A DNA stretch of 64,000 nt from an uncultured Frankineae bacterium (GTDB lineage Bacteria > Actinomycetota > Actinomycetes > Mycobacteriales > SCTD01), in contig CADCUB010000120.1 of the NCBI GenBank assembly GCA_902805775.1, positions 1 to 64,000 of the forward strand. The letters are read 5' to 3'. Below are positions 51,243-63,151 of the stretch, one piece after another. A program made the translations under genes and the position numbers. The notes beneath the pieces were generated by a model. That model ran no database searches, had not been told where the DNA came from, and worked only from the letters and a program-made list of their open reading frames with translations. Numbering within the stretch: position 1 is the stretch's first letter; the number at the start of each line of letters is the position of its first letter.

Positions 51243-53822
51243 GTGGTCGACCTGCCGGTGCACGGCCGCGAGCCCAGCCACCTCGAGCCGCTGGGCGGGC
51301 TGGCGGTGGAGCAGCTGCCCGGGGCGGTCATCGCGGTCGACCTGTCCAGCAGCGTCGTGCACTGGAGCGCCGGTGCCGAGCAGCTGTACGGCTGGTCCGC
51401 CGACGAGGCGCGCGGCCGTTCCGTGCGCGAGCTCATCGCGCTGGTCCCCGAGCGGGCCGACGAGGTCCGCGCCACCGTCCACGCAGGACAGCAGTGGTCG
51501 GGGGAGTTCCGGACCGTGCGCAAGGACGGGACGCCGCTGCTGGTCTACGTCAGCAACGCCCCCGTGCGCGACGCCGCCGGCCGGGTCGTCGGCGTCGTGG
51601 GCGTGTCGCTCGACATCACGGCGTACGCACGTGCGCTGACCTCTCGGGCCGACCAGCTGCAGGACGCCCGCCGGCGGGCCGAGCGGCTGGCCGACCGGCA
51701 CGCCCGCCTGGTGCAGGTCAGCGAGGCGCTGGGGGCGGCCCTGGACGCCCGGACCATCGCCGAGATCGTGGTGACGCAGGCCGTCGACGCCCTGGGCGTG
51801 GACGCCGGCGGCGTCGCCGTCGTCGAGCACGGCGCCCTGCGGGTGCTGGCGACGGTGGGCTACGAGCCCGAGGTCGTCGCCATCTACGAGTCCCTGCCGC
51901 TGGAGGCCGCCACGCCGCTCACCGACCTGCTGCGGACCGGCCGGCCGCTGCGGACCGGGACCGCCCAGGAGCTGGCGGACCGCTACCCCGACCTGCGGCA
52001 CTCCTCGCGCAGCGCGTCGTTCGCCGGGATCCCGCTCGAGTTCGACGGCCGGGTGCTGGGCGTGATGGCGCTGTCCTCCACCACCGAGCACGCCTTCCCC
52101 GACGAGGACCTCGACTTCCCGCTGACCCTGGCCCGCTCGTGCGCGCAGGCGCTCGAGCGCGGCCGCCTGTTCGAGGCCGAGCGGGAGGCCCGTCGGCGCA
52201 CGACGTTCCTCGCCACGGCCAGCTCGCGCCTGGCCGAGTCGCTGGACTACCACCGCACGCTCGACGCCGTGGCGGCGCTGGCCGTGCCCGCCCACGGCGA
52301 CTGGTGCTCGATCCACCTGCTCGACGAGACCGGCGCGCCGCAGCTGGTGACGGTCCACCACCGCGACCCCGACCTGCAGGACCTGCTGAGCGAGCTGTTC
52401 GTGCGCTACCCGCCCCAGCCCGACCGCGGCTCCGGGATCGGCCAGGCCGTGGGGGAGCGGCGCCTGGTCCACCACGCAGCCTTCTCCGACGCCGTGCTGC
52501 GGGCCATCGCGCGCGACGACTGGCACTACGACGCCCTGCGACGGCTGGGCCTCGGCAGCGCCCTGGTCGTGCCGCTCGAGGTCGTCGGCCGGATCGTCGG
52601 GGTGCTGACGATCACCAGCGAGCGGCCGCACGCCTACGACGAGGCCGACATCGAGCTCGTCGACGACCTCGCCCACCGGATGGCGGCTGCGGTCGACAAC
52701 GCCCTGCGCTACCGCGCGGAGCGCGAGACGGCGCTGACCCTGCAGCGCTCGCTGCTGCCGAGCACGCTGCCGGCGCTGCCCGGCCTGACCGTCGCCCACC
52801 GCTACCTGCCCGGGACGGCCGGCGCGGAGGTCGGCGGCGACTGGTACGACCTCGTGCCGCTCACCCGCGGCCGCGTGGGGCTGGTCATCGGCGACGTGAT
52901 GGGACGCGGCATCGGCGCCGCGGCGGTGATGGGGCAGCTGCGCGCCGCCGTACGTGCCTGCGCCCTGGTCGAGGACAGCCCCTCCGGGGTGCTGGCGCTC
53001 GTCGACGCCGCCATGTCCTCGCTCGGGCAGACGTCGCTGACCACCTGCCTGTACGGCGTGCTCGACACGGCGGCCGGCACGCTGGTGCTGGCCAGCGCCG
53101 GGCACCTGCCCCCGCTGGTCGTGCACCGCGACGGCGGTGGGCAGTACGTCGAGCTGGACCCGGGCCCGCCGCTGGGCGTCGGCAGCGAGCGGGCGCCGGA
53201 GACGGTGCTGCAGCTGCCCGAGGGGGCACTGCTGCTGCTGTTCACCGACGGGCTGGTGGAGGGGCGGGCGCAGCCGGTCGAGGCCGGGCTGCTGGCCCTG
53301 CGCAACGCCGTCGCCGAGCTCGGCGAGCTGTCGCCGGCCGGCCTGGAGGGCGTCTGCGACACGCTGCTGCGCGACCTGGGCCGTGACGGCCGCCCCGACG
53401 ACGACAGCGCGCTGCTGGCCGTCCTGACCGCCGGCCGCGAGGCGGGGACGGCGGGAGCGCACCTGCACCTGGCCGGCCACCTGTCGGAGGTGGCCCGGGC
53501 CCGGCGGCTGGCCGAGGAGTGGGCCGAGCGCACCGGCTGCGACGCCGACGACGCAGCCCTGCTGGTCACCGAGCTCGCCAGCAACGCCCTGCGGCACGGC
53601 GGTCCCGGCGTCGACCTGTGGGTGCGGCCGTGCGCCGGAGGGGGTCTGCGCGTGGAGCTCATCGACGGCCGCGCCGACGCTCTGCCGCGACTGCGCCGCC
53701 CGGAGGCCGACGAGGAGGGCGGGCGCGGGCTGCTCATCGTCGCCGCGCTGGCCCGCGACTGGGGGACGGGGCGCCTGTCGGCCGGCAAGTGCGTCTGGTT
53801 CGAGCTGGCCCCGGCCGGCTGA
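51243..53822 (+). CDS. Multidomain PAS/GAF/SpoIIE phosphatase with C-terminal HATPase domain
   Basis: 859 aa from GTG 51243; PAS VVHWSAGAEQLYGWSADEARGRS, GAF regions, AGAEVGGDWYDLVPLTRGRVGLVIGDVMGRG, C-terminal LLVTELASNALRHGG. Confidence 0.9.
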   Translation: MVDLPVHGREPSHLEPLGGLAVEQLPGAVIAVDLSSSVVHWSAGAEQLYGWSADEARGRSVRELIALVPERADEVRATVHAGQQWSGEFRTVRKDGTPLLVYVSNAPVRDAAGRVVGVVGVSLDITAYARALTSRADQLQDARRRAERLADRHARLVQVSEALGAALDARTIAEIVVTQAVDALGVDAGGVAVVEHGALRVLATVGYEPEVVAIYESLPLEAATPLTDLLRTGRPLRTGTAQELADRYPDLRHSSRSASFAGIPLEFDGRVLGVMALSSTTEHAFPDEDLDFPLTLARSCAQALERGRLFEAEREARRRTTFLATASSRLAESLDYHRTLDAVAALAVPAHGDWCSIHLLDETGAPQLVTVHHRDPDLQDLLSELFVRYPPQPDRGSGIGQAVGERRLVHHAAFSDAVLRAIARDDWHYDALRRLGLGSALVVPLEVVGRIVGVLTITSERPHAYDEADIELVDDLAHRMAAAVDNALRYRAERETALTLQRSLLPSTLPALPGLTVAHRYLPGTAGAEVGGDWYDLVPLTRGRVGLVIGDVMGRGIGAAAVMGQLRAAVRACALVEDSPSGVLALVDAAMSSLGQTSLTTCLYGVLDTAAGTLVLASAGHLPPLVVHRDGGGQYVELDPGPPLGVGSERAPETVLQLPEGALLLLFTDGLVEGRAQPVEAGLLALRNAVAELGELSPAGLEGVCDTLLRDLGRDGRPDDDSALLAVLTAGREAGTAGAHLHLAGHLSEVARARRLAEEWAERTGCDADDAALLVTELASNALRHGGPGVDLWVRPCAGGGLRVELIDGRADALPRLRRPEADEEGGRGLLIVAALARDWGTGRLSAGKCVWFELAPAG

Positions 53823-53851
53823 GGTCCGCCGGGCCGCCTGTCCGCCGCCCG

Positions 53852-55153
53852 TCAGGCGAAGCCGGGCAGGTGCTCCCGCAGGACGGGTCCGACCGGCACC
53901 TCGGCCTCGAGCTGGCACAGCACGCCCACCATGCCGAGCCAGACCCGGTGGGTGAACAGGTGCTCGGCCGGCAGGTCCAGCTCCAGCGCCACCGCGAACT
54001 CCGGGTTGCGCGGGTCGTTCACCCGCGCGAACTCGCTGCGCAGCCAGTCGCGGGTGAAGCGGAACCGCTCGGCGCGGGCCGGCACCGTGAACGGCGCCAT
54101 GTAGTCGACCAGCTTGGCGACGTCGACGCTCGCCCCCGGCCGCACGAAGCCCTCCTCCTGCAGCCGCCGCAGCACCTCGTCGGGGTCGTCGCCGAGCAGC
54201 GCGGCGAGCAGGCGGCCGAAGGTCGAGGGCATCGACGGCAGCTCCAGCGAGGAGCCGAAGTCGAGCACCCCGAGCCGGCCGTCGTCGAGCAGCCGGAAGT
54301 TGCCGGGATGGGGGTCGGTGTGCAGCAGCCCGGCGCGGGCCGGCCCGCTGACGAGGAAGCGCTGGTAGAGCAGCGCCGCGCGCTCGCGCTCGGTCTGCGT
54401 CCCCCGTCGGGCCACCGCCGCCAGCGGCGTGCCGTCCAGCCAGTCCATGACCAGCACGCGCGGCGCCGCCTGGCGGACCTGCGGCACGACGACGTCCGGG
54501 TCGCCTGCGTACGCGGTGGCGAAGCGGGTCTGCGTGCGTGCCTCGTGCAGGTAGTCGAGCTCCTCGGTCAGCCGGTCGCGCAGCTCGGCGACCAGCGGAG
54601 GCAGCGCGAGCCCCCGAGCGACCAGCGCCGCCACCCGCGACATCGCCGACAGCGTGCGGACGTCGGCGGTCAGGGCCTCCCGCACGCCGGGGTACTGCAC
54701 CTTGACGGCGACCGGGCGCCCGTCGGCGTCACGGGCGCGGTGCACCTGCCCGATGGAGGCGGCGGCCGTCGCGCTCTCCGAGAAGTCGGGCAGCCGCTCG
54801 CGCCAGCGCGGCCCGAGGTCGGCGCGCAGCACCGGCTCGACGTCCGCGAAGGGCAGGGGAGCGTTGGCCTCCTGCAGGCCCGACAGCGTGTCGCGCCACG
54901 TCGACTCGGGGTCGGGCGGGAACAGCGCCTCGACCGTCGACAGCAGCTGCCCGGCCTTGAGCGCCCCGCCCTTGAGCCCGCCCAGGACCCGGCGCGTGCG
55001 GGCGGCGTTGCGCTCGCGCAGCGACGCGGCCACCCGGTCGGGGTCCTGGCCCGCCAGCCGGCGCAGGGCGCCCTCGGCGGCCAGCGCCGCGGCGCCGGCC
55101 GGCAGCGAGGCCAGCTGCGCCGTACGGGTCAGTCGCGCGGTCGGGACGGGCAC
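53852..55153 (-). CDS. AarF/ABC1/UbiB-like kinase
   Basis: GGLKGGALKAGQLLS; SATAAASIGQVHRARDADGRPVAVKVQYPGV; LLHTDPHPGNFRLLDDGRLGVLDFG. Confidence 0.92.
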   Translation of the reverse strand: MPVPTARLTRTAQLASLPAGAAALAAEGALRRLAGQDPDRVAASLRERNAARTRRVLGGLKGGALKAGQLLSTVEALFPPDPESTWRDTLSGLQEANAPLPFADVEPVLRADLGPRWRERLPDFSESATAAASIGQVHRARDADGRPVAVKVQYPGVREALTADVRTLSAMSRVAALVARGLALPPLVAELRDRLTEELDYLHEARTQTRFATAYAGDPDVVVPQVRQAAPRVLVMDWLDGTPLAAVARRGTQTERERAALLYQRFLVSGPARAGLLHTDPHPGNFRLLDDGRLGVLDFGSSLELPSMPSTFGRLLAALLGDDPDEVLRRLQEEGFVRPGASVDVAKLVDYMAPFTVPARAERFRFTRDWLRSEFARVNDPRNPEFAVALELDLPAEHLFTHRVWLGMVGVLCQLEAEVPVGPVLREHLPGFA

Positions 55154-55196
55154 CCGACCAGCCTGCCCTGCCGAGCGTCCCGGACGCGCCGGCGGC

Positions 55197-56249
55197 TCAG
55201 TCCAGGTCGCGCCGCGAGAACAGGACGATCCCGAGGCCCAGCACGAGCAGCGTGACCGCGGTCAGGACCAGCCCGCCCTGCAGGTTGCCGACGACGACCT
55301 CGCGCTCGGTGACGGAGAAGACCCCGTTGCGGTCGGTGACTCCCTCGGAGAACAGCAGGAACGAGGTCCCGCCCTCCAGGACCAGAGCGGCGGCGTTGGT
55401 CGTCAGCAGCCACTCCTGCCAGGCCGGCCGGAGGGCACGCACGGCGTTCTCCACGACGACGACGTAGACGAAGCCGGCACCCAGCGCGGCGGCCGTGTTG
55501 CGGATCAGGTTGGCCAGGGCGAAGCCGAGCAGTGCCACGAGCACGGCCAGCAGCACGCTGCGTCCGCCGGCGGCTGCGAGCTCGCGCCAGAAGCCCGGCG
55601 GCGCGTCCACGGTGCCGCGCGTCTCGGCGAGGACCCGGGCCGCGACGGCCCAGACCGCCTGCGTGGCCGCGGCGAGCACGGCGATCGTCAGCGCCAGCAC
55701 CGTGGTCTTGGCCAGCATGACCTTGACCCGGCGCGGCTCCCAGAACAGCAGGGCCACGATCGACCGGGTGGACCACTCGGCGCCGATCCAGGTGGCGCCG
55801 ACCAGGAAGGCGAACGCGGCAGTGGCCGCTGCGACGACGGCGGCGCCGGCCGGGCCGTCCTCGCCCAGCACGAACGGGCGCTCGTCGACGAACTGCTCAG
55901 GGCCGCCCATGCTCTCCACGGTCGGCCGGGGACCGCAGAACTGCTCCGGGCTCGTGCCCTCGGGGAGGTCGGTCGAGGTCAGGCACTGCTCGTAGAAGAC
56001 CTGCGACTCGGCGAGCACCCGCTCGAGCTCGGCCTGCGCCTCGGCCTGGCCGGCGGCGGACGGCGCGGCGAACTGCGTCGACGCGACGGCCAGCAGACCG
56101 GCGAACCCGAGCAGCCCGAGCAGGACCAGGACCCGGATGAAGCGGCGCGAGCGCATCCGGTGGCCCTCGGCCCGCAGCAGGGAGCCGCGGGGAGGAGGTG
56201 CGGCGGGCGCCGGAGCGCCGGAGGTCTCGGTCTGCAGCGTGGCGGTCAT
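55197..56249 (-). CDS. ABC transporter permease
   Basis: 350 aa with several hydrophobic segments; 4-bp overlap with ATPase gene. Confidence 0.85.
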   Translation of the reverse strand: MTATLQTETSGAPAPAAPPPRGSLLRAEGHRMRSRRFIRVLVLLGLLGFAGLLAVASTQFAAPSAAGQAEAQAELERVLAESQVFYEQCLTSTDLPEGTSPEQFCGPRPTVESMGGPEQFVDERPFVLGEDGPAGAAVVAAATAAFAFLVGATWIGAEWSTRSIVALLFWEPRRVKVMLAKTTVLALTIAVLAAATQAVWAVAARVLAETRGTVDAPPGFWRELAAAGGRSVLLAVLVALLGFALANLIRNTAAALGAGFVYVVVVENAVRALRPAWQEWLLTTNAAALVLEGGTSFLLFSEGVTDRNGVFSVTEREVVVGNLQGGLVLTAVTLLVLGLGIVLFSRRDLD

Positions 56250-57163
56250 GCGGCGTCTCCGGTCAGCTCGAGGAACGCGGACTCCAGGTCGGCCGCGACG
56301 GGCGTCAGCTCCGACAGGTACAGCCCCGCCTCGGCCAGCGTCCGGGTGAGCTCGTCGGGCCGCCCGACGCCCGACACCACGAGCGCGCCGTCGTCGGCGC
56401 GCTCGACCCGGTGTCCGGCCCGGGCCAGCGCGACCGTCGCCCCCGCCGCGTCGTCGACGCGCAGCCGTACCCGTCCGCTGGTGCGCGTCGAGAGCACCTC
56501 GGCCACGCGGCCACGGGCGACGCAGCGTCCGCGGCTCATGATCGAGACGTGGTCGCAGACCTGCTGCACCTCGGCGAGCAGGTGGGAGGACAGGAACACC
56601 GTCGTGTGACCGTCGGCCCCGAGGCGGCGCACCAGCTCCCGGACGTCACGGATGCCGGCCGGGTCCAGGCCGTTGCTCGGCTCGTCCAGCACCAGCAGGC
56701 GGGGGGCCTTGAGCAGGGCGGCGGCGATCCCGAGGCGCTGCTTCATGCCGAGCGAGTAGCCCTTGAAGCGCTCGTCGGCCCGCTCGCGCAGGTCGACGAT
56801 CTCCAGGCACTCCTCGACGCGGGTGCGGCTGACCCCGGCCGTCTCGGCGAGCAGCTGCAGGTTGAGCCGGCCGGAGAAGGTCGGGAAGAACAGTGGCGTC
56901 TCCACCAGGGCGCCCACCGAGGCCAGGACCGACGGCAGGGCCGCCGGCACCGGCTCGCCGAGCAGCCGCAGCTGGCCGGCGTCGGCACGCACCAGTCCCA
57001 GCAGCACGCGGATGGTGGTGGTCTTGCCCGACCCGTTCGGTCCGAGGAAGCCGTGCACGCCGCCGTCGTCGACGTGCAGGTCGAGGTCGTCGAGCGCCCG
57101 CAGCGGCGGCTTGCCGCGGCGGCGGTAGGTCTTGGTGACGCCACGGACCTCGAGGACGCTCAT
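56246..57163 (-). CDS. ABC transporter ATP-binding protein
   Basis: GFLGPNGSGKTTTIRVLLGL, YSLGMKQRLGIAAALLKAPRLLVLDEPSNGLDP. Confidence 0.95.
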   Translation of the reverse strand: MSVLEVRGVTKTYRRRGKPPLRALDDLDLHVDDGGVHGFLGPNGSGKTTTIRVLLGLVRADAGQLRLLGEPVPAALPSVLASVGALVETPLFFPTFSGRLNLQLLAETAGVSRTRVEECLEIVDLRERADERFKGYSLGMKQRLGIAAALLKAPRLLVLDEPSNGLDPAGIRDVRELVRRLGADGHTTVFLSSHLLAEVQQVCDHVSIMSRGRCVARGRVAEVLSTRTSGRVRLRVDDAAGATVALARAGHRVERADDGALVVSGVGRPDELTRTLAEAGLYLSELTPVAADLESAFLELTGDAA

Positions 57164-57187
57164 GACAGGAGCTGGATGTCGGTCACG

Positions 57188-57209
57188 TACGCAGTATGCA
57201 TACGCCGTA
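57188..57209. promoter_or_regulatory. 22-bp operator-like dyad overlapping a possible promoter of the ABC operon
   Basis: TACG-ca-GTATGCATAC-gc-CGTA; minus strand has TCGACA-N16-CATACT overlapping it. Confidence 0.6.
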
Positions 57210-57293
57210 TCGGTTGTCGAGCGACTTCGCAGCGGCGCGTCGCCGAGGACCGGTCCCGCGCACCTCGCCGGGGCCGGTCGCCGGCCCGACGTC

Positions 57294-57992
57294 CTAGACC
57301 GCGCAGGCGTCCCCGTCGCAGCCTGGACCGGCTGCCGTCCGCGCCATCTGCAGCGGCGCGCGCTCCGCCCATGCCTGGGCCAGGACCTGCTCGAGGGCCT
57401 GCGCCGGCTGCGCGCCGGAGACGCCGTAGCGGCCGTCCACGACGAAGAACGGCACCCCGGTGATGCCGTACGCCCGCGCCTGCGCCTGGTCGCCGCGGAC
57501 CTCGGCGGCGAAGCGGTCGGTGGCCAGCACCTCCCGCGCCTCGTCGGCGTCCAGACCCGCCTCGGTGACCAGGCGGACGAGCGTCTCGGCGTCGCCGATC
57601 GGCTCGCCCTCGGTGAACGTCGCACGGAGCAGCCGCTCCTTGACCGCGTCCTGCACGCCGCGCTCGGCGGCGAGGTGCAGCAGCCGGTGCGCGTCGAAGG
57701 TGTTGCCGGGGCGGGCCCTGTCGAAGCGGAGCTCGAGGCCGTCCTGCGCCGCGGTGGCGGTCATGGTGTCGACCATCTGCTGGGCCCGGGGGACGTCGGT
57801 GCCGTACTTGGCGGCGAGGTTCTCGGCGTAGCCGCCCGTGCGCTCGGCCGGGGCGGTGCTGTCGAGCTCGAACGCCCGCCAGACCACCTCGACCTCGTCG
57901 CGGTGCGCGAACCCGGCCAGCGCCTGCTCGAAGCGGCGCTTGCCGACGTAGCACCAGGGACAGACGACGTCGGACCAGATCTCCACCTTCAT
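57294..57992 (-). CDS. DsbA family (FrnE-like) oxidoreductase
   Basis: MKVEIWSDVVCPWCYVGKRRFEQAL; AYGITGVPFFVVDGRYGVSGAQP. Alternative start at 58025 gives an ATGA overlap with the upstream gene. Confidence 0.92.
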   Translation of the reverse strand: MKVEIWSDVVCPWCYVGKRRFEQALAGFAHRDEVEVVWRAFELDSTAPAERTGGYAENLAAKYGTDVPRAQQMVDTMTATAAQDGLELRFDRARPGNTFDAHRLLHLAAERGVQDAVKERLLRATFTEGEPIGDAETLVRLVTEAGLDADEAREVLATDRFAAEVRGDQAQARAYGITGVPFFVVDGRYGVSGAQPAQALEQVLAQAWAERAPLQMARTAAGPGCDGDACAV

Positions 57993-58021
57993 GCCCGGTG
58001 CAACGGACGGCGGGGACGGGG

Positions 58022-58393
58022 TCATCCCGAGCGGGTGCGGCGCACCCGGATCGGCCCCTTCGCCGTCGACGGGTCGACGACGTGCCCGCCCTGGGTGATC
58101 TCGACGAGCCCGCGCGCGACCAGCCTGCGGGCGGCAGCGCGGGCCGGCTCCATGAGCGGGCGCCAGTCGTCGCCCCCGACCGCCCGGGCCGCTTCCGAGG
58201 GGCAGATCGTCGCGCCGCCGGCCCGCTGCGCCAGCAGGTCGAGCACGCTCTGCTCGAGGGCCGCGTCGGTGGGCTGCTGCCCCCTGCGCCGGCAGGCCTG
58301 CGAGCACCAGCGGACCGCGTCCCAGTCGCGCTCCCACCTCCGGCGCCAGGTGATCGTCCGTCCGCAGGCCGCACAGGTCTTGTCCGGCCTCAC
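58022..58393 (-). CDS. DUF2256/DUF3253-type fusion protein
   Basis: KTCAACGRTITWRRRWERDWDAVRWCSQACRRR then LEQSVLDLLAQRAGGATICPSEAARAVGGDDWRPLMEPARAAARRLVARG. Confidence 0.85.
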   Translation of the reverse strand: MRPDKTCAACGRTITWRRRWERDWDAVRWCSQACRRRGQQPTDAALEQSVLDLLAQRAGGATICPSEAARAVGGDDWRPLMEPARAAARRLVARGLVEITQGGHVVDPSTAKGPIRVRRTRSG

Positions 58394-58869
58394 GTGACCG
58401 CCAGGCCGACGAGCCAGGTGGCGACCATCAGGACGCCCGCGGCGAGCTCTGCCAGCACCCCGAGGCCCACCGCCCTGAGCACCCGCACGGTCGACCGGCG
58501 TGCCTGCGGGCCTGGCCCCAGGCGCCGGGACTCCGCCAGGTAGGTGCCGGCCACCCCGCCGAGCAGCAGCCCGAGCGGCGGCAGCACGAGCAGCCCCGCG
58601 ACGGCTCCGGCGCCGGCCGCCAGCAGGGTCGAGCGGGGGAGGGCGCCGGCCAGGTGGCGGCCGGGCAGGGCGAGCTTGAGCACGAGCCCGGCCACGAACA
58701 GCGCCGCCATGACCCCGACGACCACCCAGCGGGCGGTTCCGCCGTCGACCACGAGGGCCGCCCAGGCGATCCCGGCGGCGAGCACCAGCGCCGTGCCGGG
58801 CAGGACGGGCACCAGCACACCGGCCAGACCGACCAGCATGACGAGGGCGATCAGCGCGCTGTCGACCAC
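58390..58869 (-). CDS. DUF456-like membrane protein
   Basis: 159 aa, LVGLAGVLVPVLPGTALVLAAGIAWAALV and Gly-rich TM region. Confidence 0.85.
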   Translation of the reverse strand: MVDSALIALVMLVGLAGVLVPVLPGTALVLAAGIAWAALVVDGGTARWVVVGVMAALFVAGLVLKLALPGRHLAGALPRSTLLAAGAGAVAGLLVLPPLGLLLGGVAGTYLAESRRLGPGPQARRSTVRVLRAVGLGVLAELAAGVLMVATWLVGLAVT

Positions 58870-58873
58870 CGGG

Positions 58874-59794
58874 CTACACCGGCAGCGGCGTGTCGAGCAC
58901 CTGCTCCGTGAGCTCCCACAGGCGCGCTGCCGTGGCCGGGTCCGTCGCGGTGGCAGGCAGGTCGACCAGCTCCGGCCGTCCGCGGGACTGGCCGAGCCGG
59001 GTGGGGCCGACGTACGACCCGCCCGGCGTGCTGGAGTGCAGCCCGCGCAGGGTCGGCTGGGCTCCCGCCGCGGCGGACTGCAGGGCCACGCGGCTCAGCA
59101 GCGAGGCCACCGGCGCGAGCAGGGACAGGCCGTTGCCCTGCACCGTGCGGCGGAACAGGTTCGTCGAGCTCACCCCCGGGTGGACGGCCACCGTCGTCAC
59201 GGGGGACCCGGCGACGGCGCCGCGGCGGTGCAGCTCGCGGGCGAACAGCAGGTTGGCCTGCTTGGTGTCGGCGTAGACCTGCTGCGGCCGGTACGGCACC
59301 GGTGCGACGAGCTCGTCGCGGGTCGTCGCGGCCGTCAGCCCTCCGCTGCGGGCGGCGATGCTCGAGACGAGGACGACCCGGCCTGCGCTGGTGTGCAGCA
59401 GCGGCCACAGAGCGGTCACCAGCGCTGCGTGTCCGAGGTGGTTGGTGGCCATCTGACGCTCGAAGCCCTGCGCGCTGAGCTGCAGGGGCCCGCCCATGAT
59501 GCCGGCGTTGCAGACCAGTGCAGCCAGGCTCTCGTGCTCGTCGCGGAGCCGCTGCGCGCACCGGCGGACCTGGTCGAGGTCGGCGAGGTCGAGCTCCACG
59601 ACGCTCGCCGAGCCGGGGCCGTGCAGTCGTGCGCGGGCCTGCTCGCCCTTCGCGGTGTCGCGCACCGCCAGCACGACGCAGGCTCCCCGTCCGACCAGGT
59701 CGCGCGCCGCCTCCAGCCCGATGCCGCTGTTGGCGCCGGTGATCAGGATGGTGCGGCCGGTCTGCTCCCCGAGCTGCCGGGCGTCCCAGGTCAT
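58874..59794 (-). CDS. SDR family oxidoreductase
   Basis: TILITGANSGIGLEAARDLVGRGACVVLAVRDTAKG; LVSSIAARSG; YRPQQVYADTKQANLLFARELH. Confidence 0.92.
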   Translation of the reverse strand: MTWDARQLGEQTGRTILITGANSGIGLEAARDLVGRGACVVLAVRDTAKGEQARARLHGPGSASVVELDLADLDQVRRCAQRLRDEHESLAALVCNAGIMGGPLQLSAQGFERQMATNHLGHAALVTALWPLLHTSAGRVVLVSSIAARSGGLTAATTRDELVAPVPYRPQQVYADTKQANLLFARELHRRGAVAGSPVTTVAVHPGVSSTNLFRRTVQGNGLSLLAPVASLLSRVALQSAAAGAQPTLRGLHSSTPGGSYVGPTRLGQSRGRPELVDLPATATDPATAARLWELTEQVLDTPLPV

Positions 59795-59851
59795 GCGAGC
59801 GAGCGTACGGGCGCCCGCGCCGGCTCCGCGCGTCGGCGGAGTCGGCTGCCG

Positions 59852-61939
<2,088 letters not shown>

Positions 61940-62028
61940 CCGGACGACCCTGCCAGAGGCGACCGACAGGACCGCAGGGCCCTGTGGACGCGCTGCGCCG
62001 ACGACCCCGGACGGCCCTCGTCGGCCGC

Positions 62029-62835
62029 CTACCGCGGCGGCAGGGTGAGCGTCGCGCCGCGGGCGAGCGGCCGTACGCCCGACAACCCCCGGCGCTCGAC
62101 CTCGGCGAGGAAGTCCGACAGGGGGCTGGTGAACACGCCGTAGTCGTCGTAGTGGACGGGCACGGTGGTGCGGGGCCGGACGATCTCGAGCAGGTCGGCG
62201 CCCTCGCGGGCGTCCATCGTGACGAGCACGCCCAGGCCGAGCACACCCGGGATGCGGGTGCCGCCGAGGTGCCAGAGCCCGAGGTCGAGGTCGGGATGGC
62301 GCACCGGCACCTGGCGCAGCTCGTCGATCAGCAGCGTGTCGCCGGTGATGTAGACCGACAGCGGGTCGTCGGCGACCGGCGCGAACTCCAGGACGGAGCC
62401 GTTCACCGGCGGCAGCAGGGCCTGCAGCGGTCCCCGGGCGTGCCTGCCCGGCGCGGCCGTGATCCTCAGGCGGGAGCCGTCGGCCGCGGTGAGCTCGTGC
62501 ACCTGCCACGTCCTCAGGCCGACCGCGCGGGAGAAGCCCCACGACCGCAGCTCGCGCGCCCCGGCGACCGTCGTCACGATCGGGACGTCCTTGGGCAGCG
62601 CGTCCCGGGCGATCCGGTCGAAGTGGTCCTCGTGCAGGTGCGAGAGCACGACGGCGTCCAGCGGCGGCAGGTCGGCGACCTGCATCGCCGGCTCGGTGCG
62701 CCGGACCGACGACAGGCCCTTGCCCAGGTAGGCCCGCTGGCCGCGGTGCAGGAAGTTCGGGTCGGTCAGCAGCGTGAAGCCGCCGTACTCGACCAGGGTC
62801 GTCGCGGTCCCGATGAAGGTGAGGCTGCCGGTCAC
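62029..62835 (-). CDS. MBL-fold metallo-hydrolase
   Basis: VVLSHLHEDHFDRIARDALPKDVPIVTT; VYITGDTLLIDELRQ. Confidence 0.92.
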   Translation of the reverse strand: MTGSLTFIGTATTLVEYGGFTLLTDPNFLHRGQRAYLGKGLSSVRRTEPAMQVADLPPLDAVVLSHLHEDHFDRIARDALPKDVPIVTTVAGARELRSWGFSRAVGLRTWQVHELTAADGSRLRITAAPGRHARGPLQALLPPVNGSVLEFAPVADDPLSVYITGDTLLIDELRQVPVRHPDLDLGLWHLGGTRIPGVLGLGVLVTMDAREGADLLEIVRPRTTVPVHYDDYGVFTSPLSDFLAEVERRGLSGVRPLARGATLTLPPR

Positions 62836-62845
62836 CCCGAGGCGC

Positions 62846-63151
62846 CTACCCAGCCGTCCCCGGTCCCACCAGCAGGGCGGCGGCGGCCAGGCCCGCCAGG
62901 ACGCTGACCGCGACCAGGACCGGGAACGCCGTTCCGGCCGGGCCCCGCCCCTGCGCCCGCCCCGTCCCCTCCGGTCGCTTCGCCCTGACCACCGCCGCGG
63001 ACACGCCGGCCTCGACCGAGAGCAGCGCGAGGGCCAGGCCGGGCAGGCCCACCCAGGCCAGGACCGCCGCGGTCCCCAGCAGCGGCACGACGTACACCAC
63101 GACCAGGACGACCAGCTCGGCGCGGTCCGGTCGGGGGTGGGCGTCGCTCAC
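62846..63151 (-). CDS. Small membrane protein
   Basis: 101 aa with three hydrophobic segments; GTG 63151. Confidence 0.65.
   Translation of the reverse strand: MSDAHPRPDRAELVVLVVVYVVPLLGTAAVLAWVGLPGLALALLSVEAGVSAAVVRAKRPEGTGRAQGRGPAGTAFPVLVAVSVLAGLAAAALLVGPGTAG

Noticed and set aside
50703-53918. 1071 aa minus-strand ORF
   Set aside because: Shadow of SpoIIE-phosphatase gene and extension of NUDIX region; not protein-like
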